Positions 31,400 to 43,735 of a stretch of DNA of 64,000 nucleotides are shown in pieces (positions within the stretch are counted from its first letter, which is position 1; the number at the start of each line of letters is the position of its first letter). A model generated the notes under the pieces. The model was not told where the DNA came from. It searched no databases and worked only from the letters and a program-made list of their open reading frames with translations. Where the stretch lies: contig JACGCM010001272.1 of assembly GCA_014058105.1 (NCBI GenBank), forward strand, positions 806,001-870,000, given 5' to 3'. This DNA comes from Kingdonia uniflora (lineage: Eukaryota; Streptophyta; Magnoliopsida; Ranunculales; Circaeasteraceae). The position numbers and the translations under genes were made by a program.

Positions 31400-32681
31400 C
31401 TTATATATCATATGTCAAACAAGCTTTCGTAGATTACTATAAACAATAATTTTTAGATTTTCCTAAGCACAAAATATAATCTTCAAAAACATACATATAT
31501 AACACAAATCATCTACAAACCTTCTCTGTCAGAATGCAAATCTGAGGCAGCGCCAAATCCTTCCCTGACGACGCTGCTGTACAACTACCTTCGTGACTTA
31601 GTCTCAGCAATTCTCTCACGCTTTGACTGTTGATCACTCTTGATTAAATCTTCACAAGAATCTTTACTATTTTTGTTTTTCTTCTTCCTTCCTCTCTCAC
31701 AGCTCTTCAGATTTTCAGAAGTTGAGAAACGTTTGAATGACAAAGATGAAGCAGTATTTGTATTTTCTCTCTCTAACTACTGGCAGTTATTGAGCCTCGG
31801 ACTAGCCGTCCTCAATTTTGGAACCGAGGCGTCCATTTCACCTTTTTGGTGAAATCACCTTCCCATCATTGCCCTTTACCTTATATTTTAATATATTTTT
31901 ATCCCTTATTTCGAAATCTCCCTCTGACTTAGCCACACTCATGATGACTCACGCTTACACATAACTAAGTTTTTACAACATTTACACAAGAAACGAAATC
32001 AGAATCTCCCTACTTTTTCTATTCTTGCTTCTTCTACTTATAGCAGCAATGACATCATTTACAAAACTCTCAGAACAAATTTTTAAATATTTTCAAATTT
32101 GTTTTTCACAACAGTCACAAACAACATTCACAAAAATAGAGGATTTATTCAACTCTTAATCTCATTCCATTTTTATTCAAATTATTCAAACTCATATAAT
32201 TACATACATTCATATCAGCCCTTTTGACATCCATTCTTTATCCACTCACATATAATTTCACCTAAAATAACCTTGATGATATGGGGAGCCACATGCGATC
32301 AAATATCCTATAACAATCCTCGTATCTTCCAATTCGATCTCCTCTACTGTAAGCTCTCTCACATAACCTTTTCGAGCTGCAGGATCCAATATAATTTCTC
32401 AAAACTTCTCTTAATAAAATTGATGTTCATACTCACGTTCTATCCCAATCTCATCTAAACCTGCAAGTTGAACCTCCCTTACTGGCAGCACAACATCATA
32501 ATCCAGCAGTCCAAAAATCCGCTCCCGCACTTCGGCTACCTTTATCGCCAACCACCCCTCAAACAACATAATGAATTCCCTCAAATCGAGTATGCACCAT
32601 TCCTATTTCCTTCCACCCGTCAGAATTTCCTTTCCCCACCCCTTCTTTATTTATACATTTTTGCTATTAATTCCTCATAAC
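31400..32681. other. Region between antisense ORF and 3' LTR, no gene seen
   Basis: AT-rich and C-rich plus-strand DNA. By position it should hold the promoter of the antisense ORF, but I see no decisive box. Confidence 0.4.
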
Positions 32682-33401
32682 AGTTCTTTAACGATTGTTG
32701 CATCAGCCAAACCAACCCTCTACTATACGAAGGCATATGGACTCATATCCAACTCATACATTATAATTGGTTCATCACAAGGTTAGTGTAGGGGCATATT
32801 CTTTGATTTTACCCAAATCGACCTATCCCCAGCTCGAACTACCTCCATGTCAGACTCATGCATTGTCCACATGACTTCAACTGTCAGCATTGCCCCTGCT
32901 TTACGAATTGATGAAAAACGTGGATTGAACTCAAATCGAAAAACCTGAACAAGTCAAAACCACCTGTCTCCCATGAATTCAACAGATACTCAGTCAACCT
33001 CCATTAACCATATTGTTCGAAAAATATGTTTTAGCATGATAAAGAATTACAGAGAAGGCCTATATAAAGAAGAAGTTCCAGAAGATACAAGGACTAGAAA
33101 AATATACGTGAAATTACCAGGAAAACTTCATTTTCCTGATTCTCAAAACTTCAAACTTCTTGTTCACAAGATTAAGCATTTCTAAGTCAAGAAATCACTT
33201 ATAATAAGATATCAGCCTCAAGCAATAAAAGTCACCATTACAAAAACCCTCAACACGAGGTCGTAGTTTTTGCCTATTCAAAGGTTTTCTACACTAAATC
33301 ACCTGTGTCATTTCTTATTTTCTATCAGATTTTTGTCACAGGTACATTGGTATAAGAGTTAATTCCAAGCTAATTCTAGCTTACAGAATTAGGCCATTAC
33401 A
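32682..33401 (+). repeat. 3' LTR, 720 bp
   Basis: Partner of 20358-21077 with many transition-type differences. It begins AGTTCTTT (first T changed), TATATAAA at 33061, ends GGCCATTACA. Confidence 0.88.
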
Positions 33402-34489
33402 GTTAGTACAGATCATTCTTTTTATCTACAGTCCTATCTTAATACACTCTATATACTATATTTTTATAGTACGAGTAATCATTTATAGCAATCACTATGC
33501 CTTATTGCTCACTTGAGCTTTCACTTGAACTATCACTTGAAGGACTCTCAACATTATTAGAACTCCCCCTATATAGACGACGACGTATAAACTCTAACAT
33601 CCTTTGAATAACAATTTGTTTCCCTTCCTTAATCATGCTCTCTTTAAGATCCCCAATTCTTGACACTATGGAATCCTGATACTCCGATCGAACCAACCTC
33701 ATTTCATATTGTTTCTCGTACTGTTGGCTGAGAGGGGGCGGTTGTAGTGGCTTATTCTGTATCTCGGATTCGTGCTTCATCTTTGACCAACATACGAACT
33801 TTTGACCTCATCAGCAGAGCACATAGCACAATCAAAGTCAAGATAGCAACATCAGGAAACAGGTATAACACAAGTTTCTTAACCAACACCACTCGCCCAT
33901 GATGCTCCTCGTACTCTTGGTTAAGAGCCATCTTGGAAGAGCTTATTTCGTATCTTAAACTCATTCTTCATCCTTGACCTTGTCAACATACATGAAGTGC
34001 TACTAAAGACATAGTCAGAATCCCAAAGTTCTAGCCATCACTTTCGACCTCTATATCAATAGTTAGAGTTAAACATACGTACAGTCATCAATAAAGCCGT
34101 TATACAACAACAAAGAGCAGAACGTTATACAATCTCGTCAAAGGATATCTGATATATATTTTGTAACGTCCATCATTAAGAATTTTAATGGTCGGCAAAC
34201 AGTCATGTTATAAGACCTATAAATATGACCAGAAAATTCAAGATGAAGGACAGACAGAGGAATCCTCACTCTAACATTCTACATACTCAGAATGTTCATT
34301 GTAATAAACTAGCAATCTCAATAAGATCATCTTCTCTTTCTCAAAATCCTCAAGAGAGGTCGTGATTTTTAACCTATTTAAAGGTTTTTCATACTAAATC
34401 ATCTTGTTAGTTATTACTTACTATTCTTGAGTGTTCTAAACACATCTGGTGTAAAGGCTAAGTCCAAATCCCAGAATTAGGCTATTATA
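33402..34489 (+). mobile_element. 3' remnant of the older Tat-type element split by the 13-kb insertion
   Basis: Begins with GTACAGATCATT, like the tandem-repeat unit at 19930-20357. It then holds a minus-strand coding remnant (33502-33964) and an LTR end (about 34075-34489) related to the LTRs at 40894 and 44590, closing CTATTATA. Together with 19477-20357 it forms a plausible single truncated element. Confidence 0.55.
33502..33964 (-). pseudogene. Antisense ORF remnant
   Basis: The minus strand reads MALNQEYEEHHGRVVLVKKL and, in another frame, a charged C-terminal part with SMIKEGKQIVIQRMLEFIRR and a Ser/Glu-rich tail. Short related phrases recur at about 44530-44580 and 47200-47260 just before LTR sequence, so this is probably element-encoded. 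I recognise no domain. Confidence 0.35.
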
Positions 34490-35113
34490 GTAAACCTCAC
34501 CAATACTTTTGTAAGGAGATTGTAATTCTATACTAAGACACACTAGATTTTATGTAAAAACTTAGTAAAACCTGAGAAAAACCACAACCTCGAGGAGGAT
34601 TTGGTAGTAAAATCCAATATGTGCCAATTATTACAATTGTTGATGGAAAATAAAGATGTGAATAATCAAAAAATAGTAGAGTTTTTTTAGGGTGCCTCTT
34701 AACATATACTATGCCTGTATTTATAATGGATGCATGCAGTTATAAAATAAATGGTCTTCTATTTTAGTGGGTAGTGGGTAAACTTCGCGGATCTCTTGTA
34801 ACGGTTCTATTTTACCAAGTGTAATGGCTATTGTAGGGGGTCGAGATCTATAGACGGGACTTGTCATCTTCTCGTATGACCATGTACCTTCGATTAAGTT
34901 CTTTTGGCTTCTCTTTATCGAATCTGGGGAATATGCTACTACAACTTAACCGTTACTTTTTTCCCGAATAATTAAATTATATACTCATAGCTACAATGAT
35001 TTTTTCAATTAACTTCCAATGTAGTATACTTAAGCTTAAACTTTAGGCTAGTAGACATAGATTAATCCTTTGAAAACAATACATATTTATACGAATTCCC
35101 AACGCATTCTTTA
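34490..35113. other. No gene seen
   Basis: AT-rich DNA between the LTR remnant and a MITE. No domain or element end is recognised. Confidence 0.45.
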
Positions 35114-35122
35114 ATATTGTAA

Positions 35123-35668
35123 GAAAAATTTAGCTTTAACCCCCCACAATATGGCATCAACTTCGCACCTCCCCATTCCATGAAATCTAATAATAGACCC
35201 TATTTTAGCATGAAAACCAAGTCAAATTATGTTGACCGATAAGGACTCTGGTGAACCAGGTTTGTTAAATTTTATACCCAACTATACCCTTTTTCTCTGA
35301 GATACGCATTAAGGTTAAACTCATAACTGTAAACATGTGTAATGGAAGATGAAATCAAATATCAGTAAACAACAACTCAATCCCTCATTAATCAAGTTCA
35401 AAGTTGTTTAAAATGTTTTGTTATGACTTTGTGCTCATTTTGGGGGTGGAAGTCGAATTGTAGGCATAAAACTGGGGGTTAGATCAAAAGATTTTTTTTG
35501 TTTATAAGGGTATGTTGGTATTTACACCAAGTCAACTGGAGTCCTTCTCAGTTAAATAAGTTTGACTTGGGTTTCAGGCTAAAATGGGGTCTATTGTCAG
35601 ATTTTGAGGAATGTTGGGGTCAATGGCAAGTTGATGCCATAATGTGGGGGGTTAAAGCTAAAAGTTCT
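35123..35668. mobile_element. Mutator-like MITE with 9-bp target duplication
   Basis: Long terminal inverted repeats of about 165 bp (35123-35290 against 35500-35668). The outer part reads TTTAGCTTTAACCCCCCACA, with its reverse complement at the right end. The 9-mer ATATTGTAA stands directly outside both ends (35114-35122 and 35669-35677), the length used by Mutator-like elements. The centre has no coding capacity. Confidence 0.88.
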
Positions 35669-35677
35669 ATATTGTAA

Positions 35678-36530
35678 CCTAGTCTTTGAGTAAAGGTTTC
35701 TATATTGGACCAGAGATTTGTTTCTTTTTACTAGTACTTACTGTGAGTAGAATGAAAAACATTGACACCAAAATGATACTACAGTATCCAAACAAACTAA
35801 TGATCAAGCAAAATTTACCAATGAAGCTATTAGCGAATCAGCATCAGCAACATCGCGAATATAGTGAACACCAGTTAAGTTTCCTTCAATTTTCTTTGGA
35901 AATCTAAAAAAAAATAGGAGGATTATTTAAATTAGTCTAACTTTCTTAACTTGCATGACGCATCATTGTCGTAAATAAAGTGCATGTTGGTTGAGAATAC
36001 AAATAAATTAACACAAGATTATTTTGTCATAAATATATATATCATACTTACCCATAAGAATATAAGTTATTTAAAAATGGTCAAGCTCATTCACAAATGC
36101 ATATCTGATGATCTATGATCATAAAGTTTAGTGCATTGAGGTTGTACATCCAGTAGTAATTATCAGAGCTTCATATTTGAGAAGTTTGCCTGAAGATGTC
36201 GTTAGAGTTTGTTTTTAGATGTCAAGACTTGTTACAGAATCTTGAAACAATGTCTTCATGTACAATAAAGACACGAAGTTATGAACGATATTTTCAAAAC
36301 CATTTTTTATTGGAGGGATAAGAGAAGGAAATAAACATGAAGCCATAACATAAAAACTGTAAAATGTACACTAATCTACAAGATATTGCTGGTACATCAT
36401 TACACAGGGACGACCCTTGGGGATAGAGAGGTGTGCCACTATAAATTTAAATTCATGAGTAGAGTAGTTTATTTATAAGTGATGTCCTAACTATAAATTT
36501 AAATTTACGATATAAGGGTAGCGAGATATC
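35678..36530. other. No gene seen
   Basis: AT-rich DNA. One open stretch (35686-35907) has no recognisable motif. Confidence 0.45.
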
Positions 36531-36536
36531 GGAGAC

Positions 36537-36776
36537 ATGGCAATTTTAATGGATTGCGATGTTGGAGTGGTTGTTGCCTTCATTAAGTTGTTCTGTCGCT
36601 TTGTCTACGGATCGCGTGTGGTAGTGATTGAAGCCCCCCTCCAAGCCAACTTTGAAACAGATTGGGAGTATGAAATACTTTTCGCAGTTTTTGAAGAAGA
36701 CATACGATATGACTTGGAAGAGGAAGGCCGACTAACTTTGTTTGAGGAAGAAATTATGTGGTGTACAAGATGACCC
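36537..36776 (+). other. Short acidic open reading frame, unrecognised
   Basis: A 78-residue frame starting MAILMDCDVGVVVAF with an acidic C-terminal part. It lies about 430 bp upstream of the FAR1-type pseudogene on the same strand and could be part of the same element. I cannot identify it. Confidence 0.2.
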
Positions 36777-37209
36777 AATTACAATGATTACAATAATTCT
36801 AAAGATTACGAATCAGACAATTTTTATGACAGCTCTAGATATGACTAGGGACGTCAGGCTCTTTAAATAACTGTAATAATATCTTTAAACTATTGTAGAA
36901 TACTCCAACCTGCTTATAAATAAATTTGTTAGGTTGTGCATACATATCTTATTTTAATTATGGGATTTTCTTTTATTACATTCAGCCATTTATTCCTATT
37001 GAAAGATACTACAACCACTTTGATTGAGTCTCGATTCACTTTGAACAAAACTACATTGTTTTGTTATGGTATAGCGAAAGTAACTGTCTTTCTTCTCTAC
37101 CGAAATTCGTTTAGAAATTGTATTCCTCATAGTTTTTTAGCTTTTTAGCGCTAAAGAGTTTTCATGGGAGATTAACTTGAATTAATCATGTTGCATGCTA
37201 TTTTTTAGG

Positions 37210-39464
37210 ATGGGACATTCAGATGTTGACATGTACTCCCCCGTTATTGGGGAAGGCTCGTTCGTCCCAAACTTTTAAGGCATGCTTATCCAAGCCGACT
37301 GTGTACAAACTCCTAAAGGTGTTGAAGTTACTCCAGAAGCTTCGGTTGACCCCCTTGAAGTGATGGTTCCTTATGTTGGGAAGCAATTTATATCCATTGT
37401 CGCTGCCGAGTCATATTATGTGCGTTACGAACAAAGCATGGGATTTTTGATAAAGAAGAAAACTGTGGAGAAGCTGCCTCGTTCAAATTTCGTTGGTAAG
37501 GTGTATTTCACTTGCATGAATCAAGGTATTTCGAAGAAGAATAAGGGCGAGGAACTCGATACTAATCAGGATTTGGGGAACCAGTGATCATCTGAGAGAA
37601 GCGGCAGAAGGGCGGATATGAATATAAATTGATAGAAGATGTATGAGATGTACGAGGTTACTATTTTTTCAGATGTGCATAACCATTCCCTGGTATTCCC
37701 TCATAATGGACACAAGATTAATGTGAACCATAATTTCTCAGAGGCGGTGAAGTGTCTTACCGAATTATTTCAGCTCTACAACATTCCGGTGGGTAAGGTG
37801 TCAGCATTGTTCCCTGAACGTACCTTTAACAAGAGGGCTTGTTATAGCCATATACATAATAACAACTGGAGGCAACTTAAGGTCGAGGACGCTCAATCAG
37901 TTTTGGACTTCTTCAAGAGAAAATAGACCCATAACCCCATATTTTACTTTAACGTGCAATTGGATGAGGACAACCATGCCCTGAACTTCTTCTGGATAGA
38001 TGCCCATTCTAGGATGGCGTACGAACAATTTGATGAGGTTGTAATGTTTAACACGATGTACAAGACAAACAAGTACAAGATGCCCTTTGCACCTTTCATT
38101 GGGGTCAACCACCATCGTGCCATTATCACTGACCAAGACTTGGCCGTGGGTGCTGCAATTCCCAATGTACTATTAACCTGTTATATTTTAAAATTAAACT
38201 TTAGGGTTTAGAGAGAAACTTTTTTTCTTTATATTTTCCCATTCAAAGTAAAAGGGATAGAAGTAGCATGGGCTGATATTGTTTCGGAATGATCGTGTCC
38301 GAAACTGTAGGAGTTTCAAAAGATAAGATGTCAAAACAGTCATGTTTCAATTAACATTTGCAAAACTTGAAGTTCAAGAAAGACTTGCATTATATCATCT
38401 TCGACACCCATCACCCGGATTAGTTTGCTACCAAGTGGCACTCTTTGATGGTGGAGCACAAATTAGAGAAAAATTCTTGGTTGAATACATTGTTCGAGAT
38501 TAGGGAGAGATGGGTACCGCTGTGGAACAGGGGTTAGTTCTTTGCAGGCCAGTATACAACTAGCCATGTCGAGGGCACAAACCTCATGTTCAATAATTGG
38601 TTGAACAGGAAGACAAATTTGTACACGTTCATCACGAGGTATGAAGCTACCTTGGAAAAAGCGTACAAGTAGGAGAGTGATGATGATTTTTACTATAAGC
38701 ACAAGTTTTATCAAGTAAACCCACATAATGTTTTGCTCTTGGAAGTGACAAAGTTGTACACCTGGACAATATTCAATAAGCTGGAGCTTGAGTAGAATTA
38801 GATTATTCGCTTCATAACAATAGATGTGACGAGTGAGGGAAACATTATTACATTAATTATAACATCTCACGTAGGTAGTTGAGAAGCATGAAGTTCAATT
38901 CCACACTGAACTGAATATTGCAAGATGTGGGTACCAATTGATGGAGTACTTGGGTATCCCTTGTGGTCACATTATGAAGGTGTTCCAGCTCTACAATATT
39001 GTCAAGATTCCCCAACATTTCATTCTAGAAAGATGGATAGTCGGGGAAAATGACTACCCATTGGTATTGGAGGAGGCGGGAGCATTTCCTGAGGAGTTAT
39101 TAAAGGAGCCACTGCGACACAACCACCTATCAATCAAGGGTTCAAATTGTTTGGGGCAGCATCGAAGGATGTGGGCAAATTTAAATTTGTTCTTTCAAAG
39201 CTAAAAGAGATTGAAGACTATTTATACGTATGGGAGGTTGCGAAGAAGTTGCAGCCTGCGTCTGAACCATACCAACAACAACAAACTGATGTTGAGGAAG
39301 AATGGCAAACTGATATTGGTGAACAGTCCCACCCTGTGGTGACGGAACAATCACAACCTATTTTTGGGCTGCACTCACAACCCAATGCTGTTGAACAATC
39401 ACTTTCGAATGTTGTGGATCAATCGCCTATCTTGGACCCCAAGGTGGCACAAAAAAGGTTATAA
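37210..39464 (+). pseudogene. FAR1/FHY3-type Mutator-like transposase, broken
   Basis: Starts ATG 37210 (MGHSDVDMYSPVIGEG) in frame with the FAR1 DNA-binding domain (AESYYVRYEQSMGFLIKK, KVYFTCMNQG; 37380-37590). The MULE DDE core follows (37940-38170) with FFWIDAHSRMAYEQFDEVV and FNTMYKTNKYKMPF, where the first catalytic Asp is Asn. The core then jumps from HHRAIIT directly to TDQDLAVGAAI, so the usual intervening ALLANE..W region is deleted. After about 150 bp of unrelated DNA the frame resumes at FEIRERWVPLWNRG and TTSHVEGTNLMFNNW. The SWIM finger (MEYLGIPCGHIMKVF, about 38938) keeps C-x-H but has lost one of the first two Cys. A Gln/Ser-rich tail ends near 39464. Confidence 0.85.
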
Positions 39465-39549
39465 TAAGGAGTATCACATGAAGAAGAGTGGGAGGCAGAT
39501 GGGTGCTTTAGAAAGAGGCAAGATGAAGAGGAGAAGAATGTGTAGAGGG

Positions 39550-39850
39550 TGCTATAAGAACCTAATTTTGTATCTCAAACTTAGTATCTCACACCAAATA
39601 CAATCGGAACGCTAGCAAGAAATAAGTAGTCACTAACACAAGATTTAGCGTGGAAAACATTTGAATAGGTTAAAAACCATGACCTCTCTTGAAGATTTAG
39701 AATTAGAGATCTTTATTGATAGTGACTAACTATTACAAAGAACGCTCTAAGTAGTTTTGTATAGACTTTCTTGATAGGAAAAATTTATTAGAGTGTTGAT
39801 CGTATTTGGTGTGAGAAACTAAGTTTGAGATATGAAATTAGGCTCTTATA
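39550..39850. repeat. Palindromic LTR junction
   Basis: 39554-39602 (AACCTAATTTTGTATCTCAAAC...CACACCAAATAC) is the reverse complement, with few mismatches, of 39808-39854. Between them, 39650-39760 is the reverse complement of the LTR family at 41280-41395 (GAGAGGTCATGGTTTTTAACC and flanks). So a reversed LTR 3' half is joined to a forward LTR end. Confidence 0.75.
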
Positions 39851-40893
39851 TTTGGCGCCGTCTGGTGGAACCAAACGATTAGCTACAATTTTCAAAATTC
39901 GACGGTAAAGGAGAGCAATTTTGATTTTCGGTTCATGGCGTATACATGTTCTGCACTAGTCTTACTTTTAGTCAAGCAAGAAGAAATCAGCAACAACAAT
40001 AGGAATAAGCTTTTATCAAATTTGTGCACGAGCTTCACGGCCCCTCTTCCTCCATCTCTCAATTCTTATGCCAATTTACAGAATTGGAGAAATATCTCAA
40101 TTTCATCGATATGCCATTCATACAAAGTCCAAATACCTCGATCAACAACACCATTTATTCAGAGTAAAAACGTAGCAAATGAGATCTCCATCTCTCTCTC
40201 TCTAAAAACAAGTATACATTTACTGGAAAAAGTTTGTATTTCTCTGTATCTCTCACTTTCAACATTCTTATTTTAGAATGTAAAACGAAAACCACAAAAA
40301 ATTTACCTCCTCCCTCTCTCCACTTGTATTTTATCGGTTGATTATCTCTCAAATTTGCTAAAAAAGTTTTTGGTTCTAAAATCAAAGATCCTCTAACGAT
40401 TTGTGAGATCAAGTACCTTGAGGAGGCCATAATAAGGTTAAGCCTCGAGTCAGACCAGTATGGGCTGACGAGACAACCGTCACGAAGTGTACCAACGATG
40501 ACCTTATCTTTGGAGTCTCTTTCTCCCTCTTTGAATGAAGGTTGAGCTTCAATCATCCTCAACAATGGTAGGTCTTTGATCAACCTCAACAATGACAGGT
40601 CTATCTCTCTTTGAATCGAACTTTAGAGGTATAATTTCTCGTAAATGAGCTCGATCGAGCTCTAGATAATTGCTCACTCGATCTCCAGCAGAGGGTTCAT
40701 TCATCTAACATAAATCGTTCATCTGACCTAGATCGAGCTTGGGGGGTCTGTATTCCCGCAAACAAGCTCGATCGAGCTCGGTCCATCGTTGATTCTCTTC
40801 TTCTAATCTCTCCTTGATTTTACTCGAATCACAAAGTTTGGAGGTTCAAATTTGTGCCTTGTTCACGGCAGATTTTGCCTAAGTTGTGGTATG
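39851..40893 (+). mobile_element. 5' internal remnant of a Tat-type element
   Basis: Begins TTTGGCGCCGTCTGGTGG, a primer-binding site, directly after an LTR end. It continues with leader-type DNA containing CT microsatellites and AGCTCGATCGAGCTC palindromes. No gag is recognised. It is interrupted at 40894 by another LTR element. Confidence 0.55.
40647..40662. repeat. Perfect 16-bp palindrome GAGCTCGATCGAGCTC
   Basis: Self-complementary 16-mer. A 14-bp version lies at 40765-40778, each within a longer diverged repeat containing ACAAGCTCGA. Confidence 0.85.
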
Positions 40894-41481
40894 TGTAGTT
40901 GACTTACTTCCAATACTCGACTTAAACCCATATTTCGAACTTCAGCCCGATTGGATGTAAAGGCCGATTCTGAAACTCAAGCTCAGGTCTCAGCATTCGA
41001 CCATCATGCATTTACTCAACCTCGTCAACAAACACGTAGTGCATTTATGACACATTATGGAGCGATTACAAGGAAGAAGAGTTACTCAAGCCGTTACTCG
41101 ACCATTATGAAGACCATTATGAAGACTCATCAAAACTTGATATTGTAACGTTCATCATCAATGTAACCAACGATCATATTATAAGACCTATAAAAAGAGA
41201 CCTGGAGATTAGAATCCGGGGGCGATGATCATTTACAAAAACTCTTAGAGAAAGTCATCCCTACCAAAACTCAGATATTCAATCTCTTTCTCTTAGTAAT
41301 AGCTAGTATCTACATAAACACCATTCTTTCCAAAAATCCTTAAGAGAGGTCATGGTTTTTAACCCATTCAAGGGTTTTCCACGCTAAATCTCATGTTAGT
41401 TATTTTCAATTCTTAGCTAACATTCTATATTTCAAGGGTGTAAGGTACTATCTTTGTCTAATACGAAAATAGGCTATTACA
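40894..41481 (+). repeat. 5' LTR (588 bp)
   Basis: Starts TGTAGTTGACTTACTTCC and ends GGCTATTACA. TATAAAA at 41189-41195 is a likely promoter box. Confidence 0.85.
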
Positions 41482-42399
41482 TTAGGCGCCGTCTGTGGGT
41501 ATTGAGGCATTACACCCAGCGTTTTCTGATCCAGTTGATATTCTATTCCCCTCAGAAGAATAGCACCTCCAGACCAGAATTTATGAACTGATTCAAGTTC
41601 ATCCTCGTGTCTCTCTGACAAAATCACGAGTGAACCGCGCTCAATTCGTTGCTCCAAGAAGCAAATCGACGTAAACTCAGAGTCGATCCCGGTCAAAAAT
41701 AGTCGTAGAATTACGTTATTTAATGCCAGGCTCTGTTGCTTATCAATTTCTCAAAATACCGAGCCTAAGTCACGATCGTCTAGTGGGGCCGACGAAGAAA
41801 CACGTAAGAAACAGAAGTTGCAGCACCTCTCTCTCTCTCTATCTCTATCTAAGTTGAGCTAAATCGAGATGAAATTTCATAGAGCTGCAACTATACGAAG
41901 CACCACAATAGGCAATTAATCATGGGCATCATCACCATCTCTCTCACTCTCTGATCACCATCATTAGCATCGTCAAGGCGGTTATTCGTATCGTCTGATC
42001 GTCATCCTCTCTCTGATCAGCGTTAACTCGAATTCAACAATAAGGTCTCTCTCTCTCTTTTAATCAAGCTTGGAGGTCTAGAATCTCTGTAAACAAGCTC
42101 GAATTCGAGTTTGGGAGGTCAAACTGATTACAATTGTATAACCAATTCGAACTTAAGTTATTCACAATTTGAGTTAACTTTCTTCAAGCTTGAACTGCGA
42201 TCTTCGAGCTTAAACTTCAATCAACCACAACAAATAGTACGATCAATCTCAACCGATGATCAAACTATGGATGATTATGTTAAAGAGATCTGTGATTTAT
42301 CTCATCTGCTTTAAGAACAACATTTGTTGTTTGAAGTTACTATTATAGTCCACAAATCAAATTAGTGGGTTTCACTTACAAGGGCATTCCAGGTCGAAT

Positions 42400-42640
42400 T
42401 GTCTCCACATCAAACATTTCGTGAAGCTAGTTCCAATTATATCAACATCAACAGTTCGTGAAGATCCAATTTATAGGTCGAATTATCTTTGGCAGAACTA
42501 CAGTTCGTGAAGATCCAATCCCAAAGTTACAGGTCGAACCATCTTTGGACTAACAACAGTTCGTGAAGCCACAATAAACTTTACAGGTCGAATTGAATTG
42601 ACAATCAATAGTTTGTGAAGCCCCAATAAGATTACAACTG
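42400..42640 (+). repeat. Tandem repeat, about 5 copies of 50 bp
   Basis: The unit holds AACAGTTCGTGAAG(A/C)(T/C)CC and ACAGGTCGAA(T/C)(T/C)(A/G)TCTTTGG, at about 42410, 42455, 42503, 42555 and 42607. Confidence 0.75.
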
Positions 42641-42658
42641 AATTCAATTTCATCAGCG

Positions 42659-43132
42659 TTGGTTGCACCTTGCTCGATATCGTGCTCAGCCTTATACAAG
42701 ATGGAACTAGCTGTCGTCATAGTGTTTGTTTCTTTGCTCATACACCTGACCAGTTATGTTTCGCACTTGATCACTAGCCTTTGCGATCTTATCAGACTTA
42801 GCATTGTTGGTGTTCGAATGAAGTCTGTTCGAATCTGCCATGGTGCTCCTTTATTAATCAAGTGCCCACGAACAACAACTTGTAAACAACATTTTTTTTA
42901 CTTGCATGGAGTTCAAGATACCGAAAATGGAAGTTAGAACTTGAAATTTGAAACCAGCCACAAAATCAAACAGTGGTGTCAATCGCAACATCAAACAACT
43001 TTTCAATCTCTTCACAAGATTGCTCATACTCAACAAGAATTTCACAATGCCAATGAGCCATTGAACTTTGTTTTGGTGTCCCATGCTAATGACGAACAGA
43101 TTCCAGAGACCAATAGCTACAGCTACAACTAA
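42659..43132. other. Repeat-free part of the element, no identified gene
   Basis: Open stretches exist on both strands (42659-42937 plus, 42854-43084 minus), but neither shows a motif I recognise. This could be a highly decayed gag or a captured fragment. Confidence 0.25.
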
Positions 43133-43240
43133 TATGCCAAGTTCACAGCAACAACAACTATTACTTCAGCTTCAATAACAACAGAATCAAGAAAGACTAA
43201 TATGAATCTCAGGCCAAACAAAAAATTTAAACCAAATTAT

Positions 43241-43735
43241 GAAAGCGCTTGAGGTCGAGGTACTCGAGGCAATTGCAACTTATTCAATCTATACTCGGGG
43301 CGAGCCCGATATTTTCAACAACATCATGAAGGCGCTCGAGGTCGAGGTACTCGAGGTGAATACAACTTAATTAAGATTATTCTCGAGGCGAGCCCGATCT
43401 CAGCTTCAGACTCAATGATTAAACAACATCAAATCGCATTATGTAGGCACTCGAGGTCGAGGTACTCAAGGCGAATACAACTTAATCAAGATTATACTCG
43501 GGGCGAACCCAACTCCATCATCAGATTCAATGCTTGATATCCTCTTTTCAACAACATCAAATCAGATTATGATGGCGCTCGAGGTTGAAGTACTTGAGGC
43601 AATTACAACTTTTTTGAGCTTGTGCTTGGGGCGAACCCAACCTCAGCTTCAGATGCAAACGTTCAACCTCAACTTCAGACTCAAGATCAATCAACTTAAC
43701 TCATACTCGGGGCGAGCCTGACCAAATTCTTACAG
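43241..43735 (+). repeat. Irregular tandem repeat, four copies (87-128 bp)
   Basis: Each copy starts GCGCTCGAGGTCGAGGTACT (near 43245, 43332, 43447, 43575) and contains ATACTCGGGGCGAGCCCGA. A diverged relative lies at 46165-46350. Confidence 0.8.

Larger units (their letters stand above)
20358..33401 (+). mobile_element. Tat-type Ty3/gypsy retrotransposon, 13.0 kb, degenerate
   Basis: LTRs of equal length (720 bp) at both ends, a TTGGCGCCATCTGTGGG primer-binding site at 21079, gag, protease, reverse transcriptase, RNase H, a second archaeal-type RNase H, integrase, a tandem-repeat 3' region and a long antisense ORF region. The order and the second RNase H point to the Tat lineage. Flanking 5-mers (TTCTA and GTTAG) do not match. 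Sequence outside both LTRs looks like the same 3' tandem repeat, so the element appears nested in an older relative. Confidence 0.88.

Noticed and set aside
39364..39615. Basic plus-strand frame after the FAR1-type pseudogene
   Set aside because: A frame-shifted continuation of the pseudogene's tail into LTR sequence.
42044..42059. CT microsatellites (also near 40187 and 41828) as a possible regulatory GAGA site
   Set aside because: Simple repeats are common in these element leaders and nothing ties them to a promoter.
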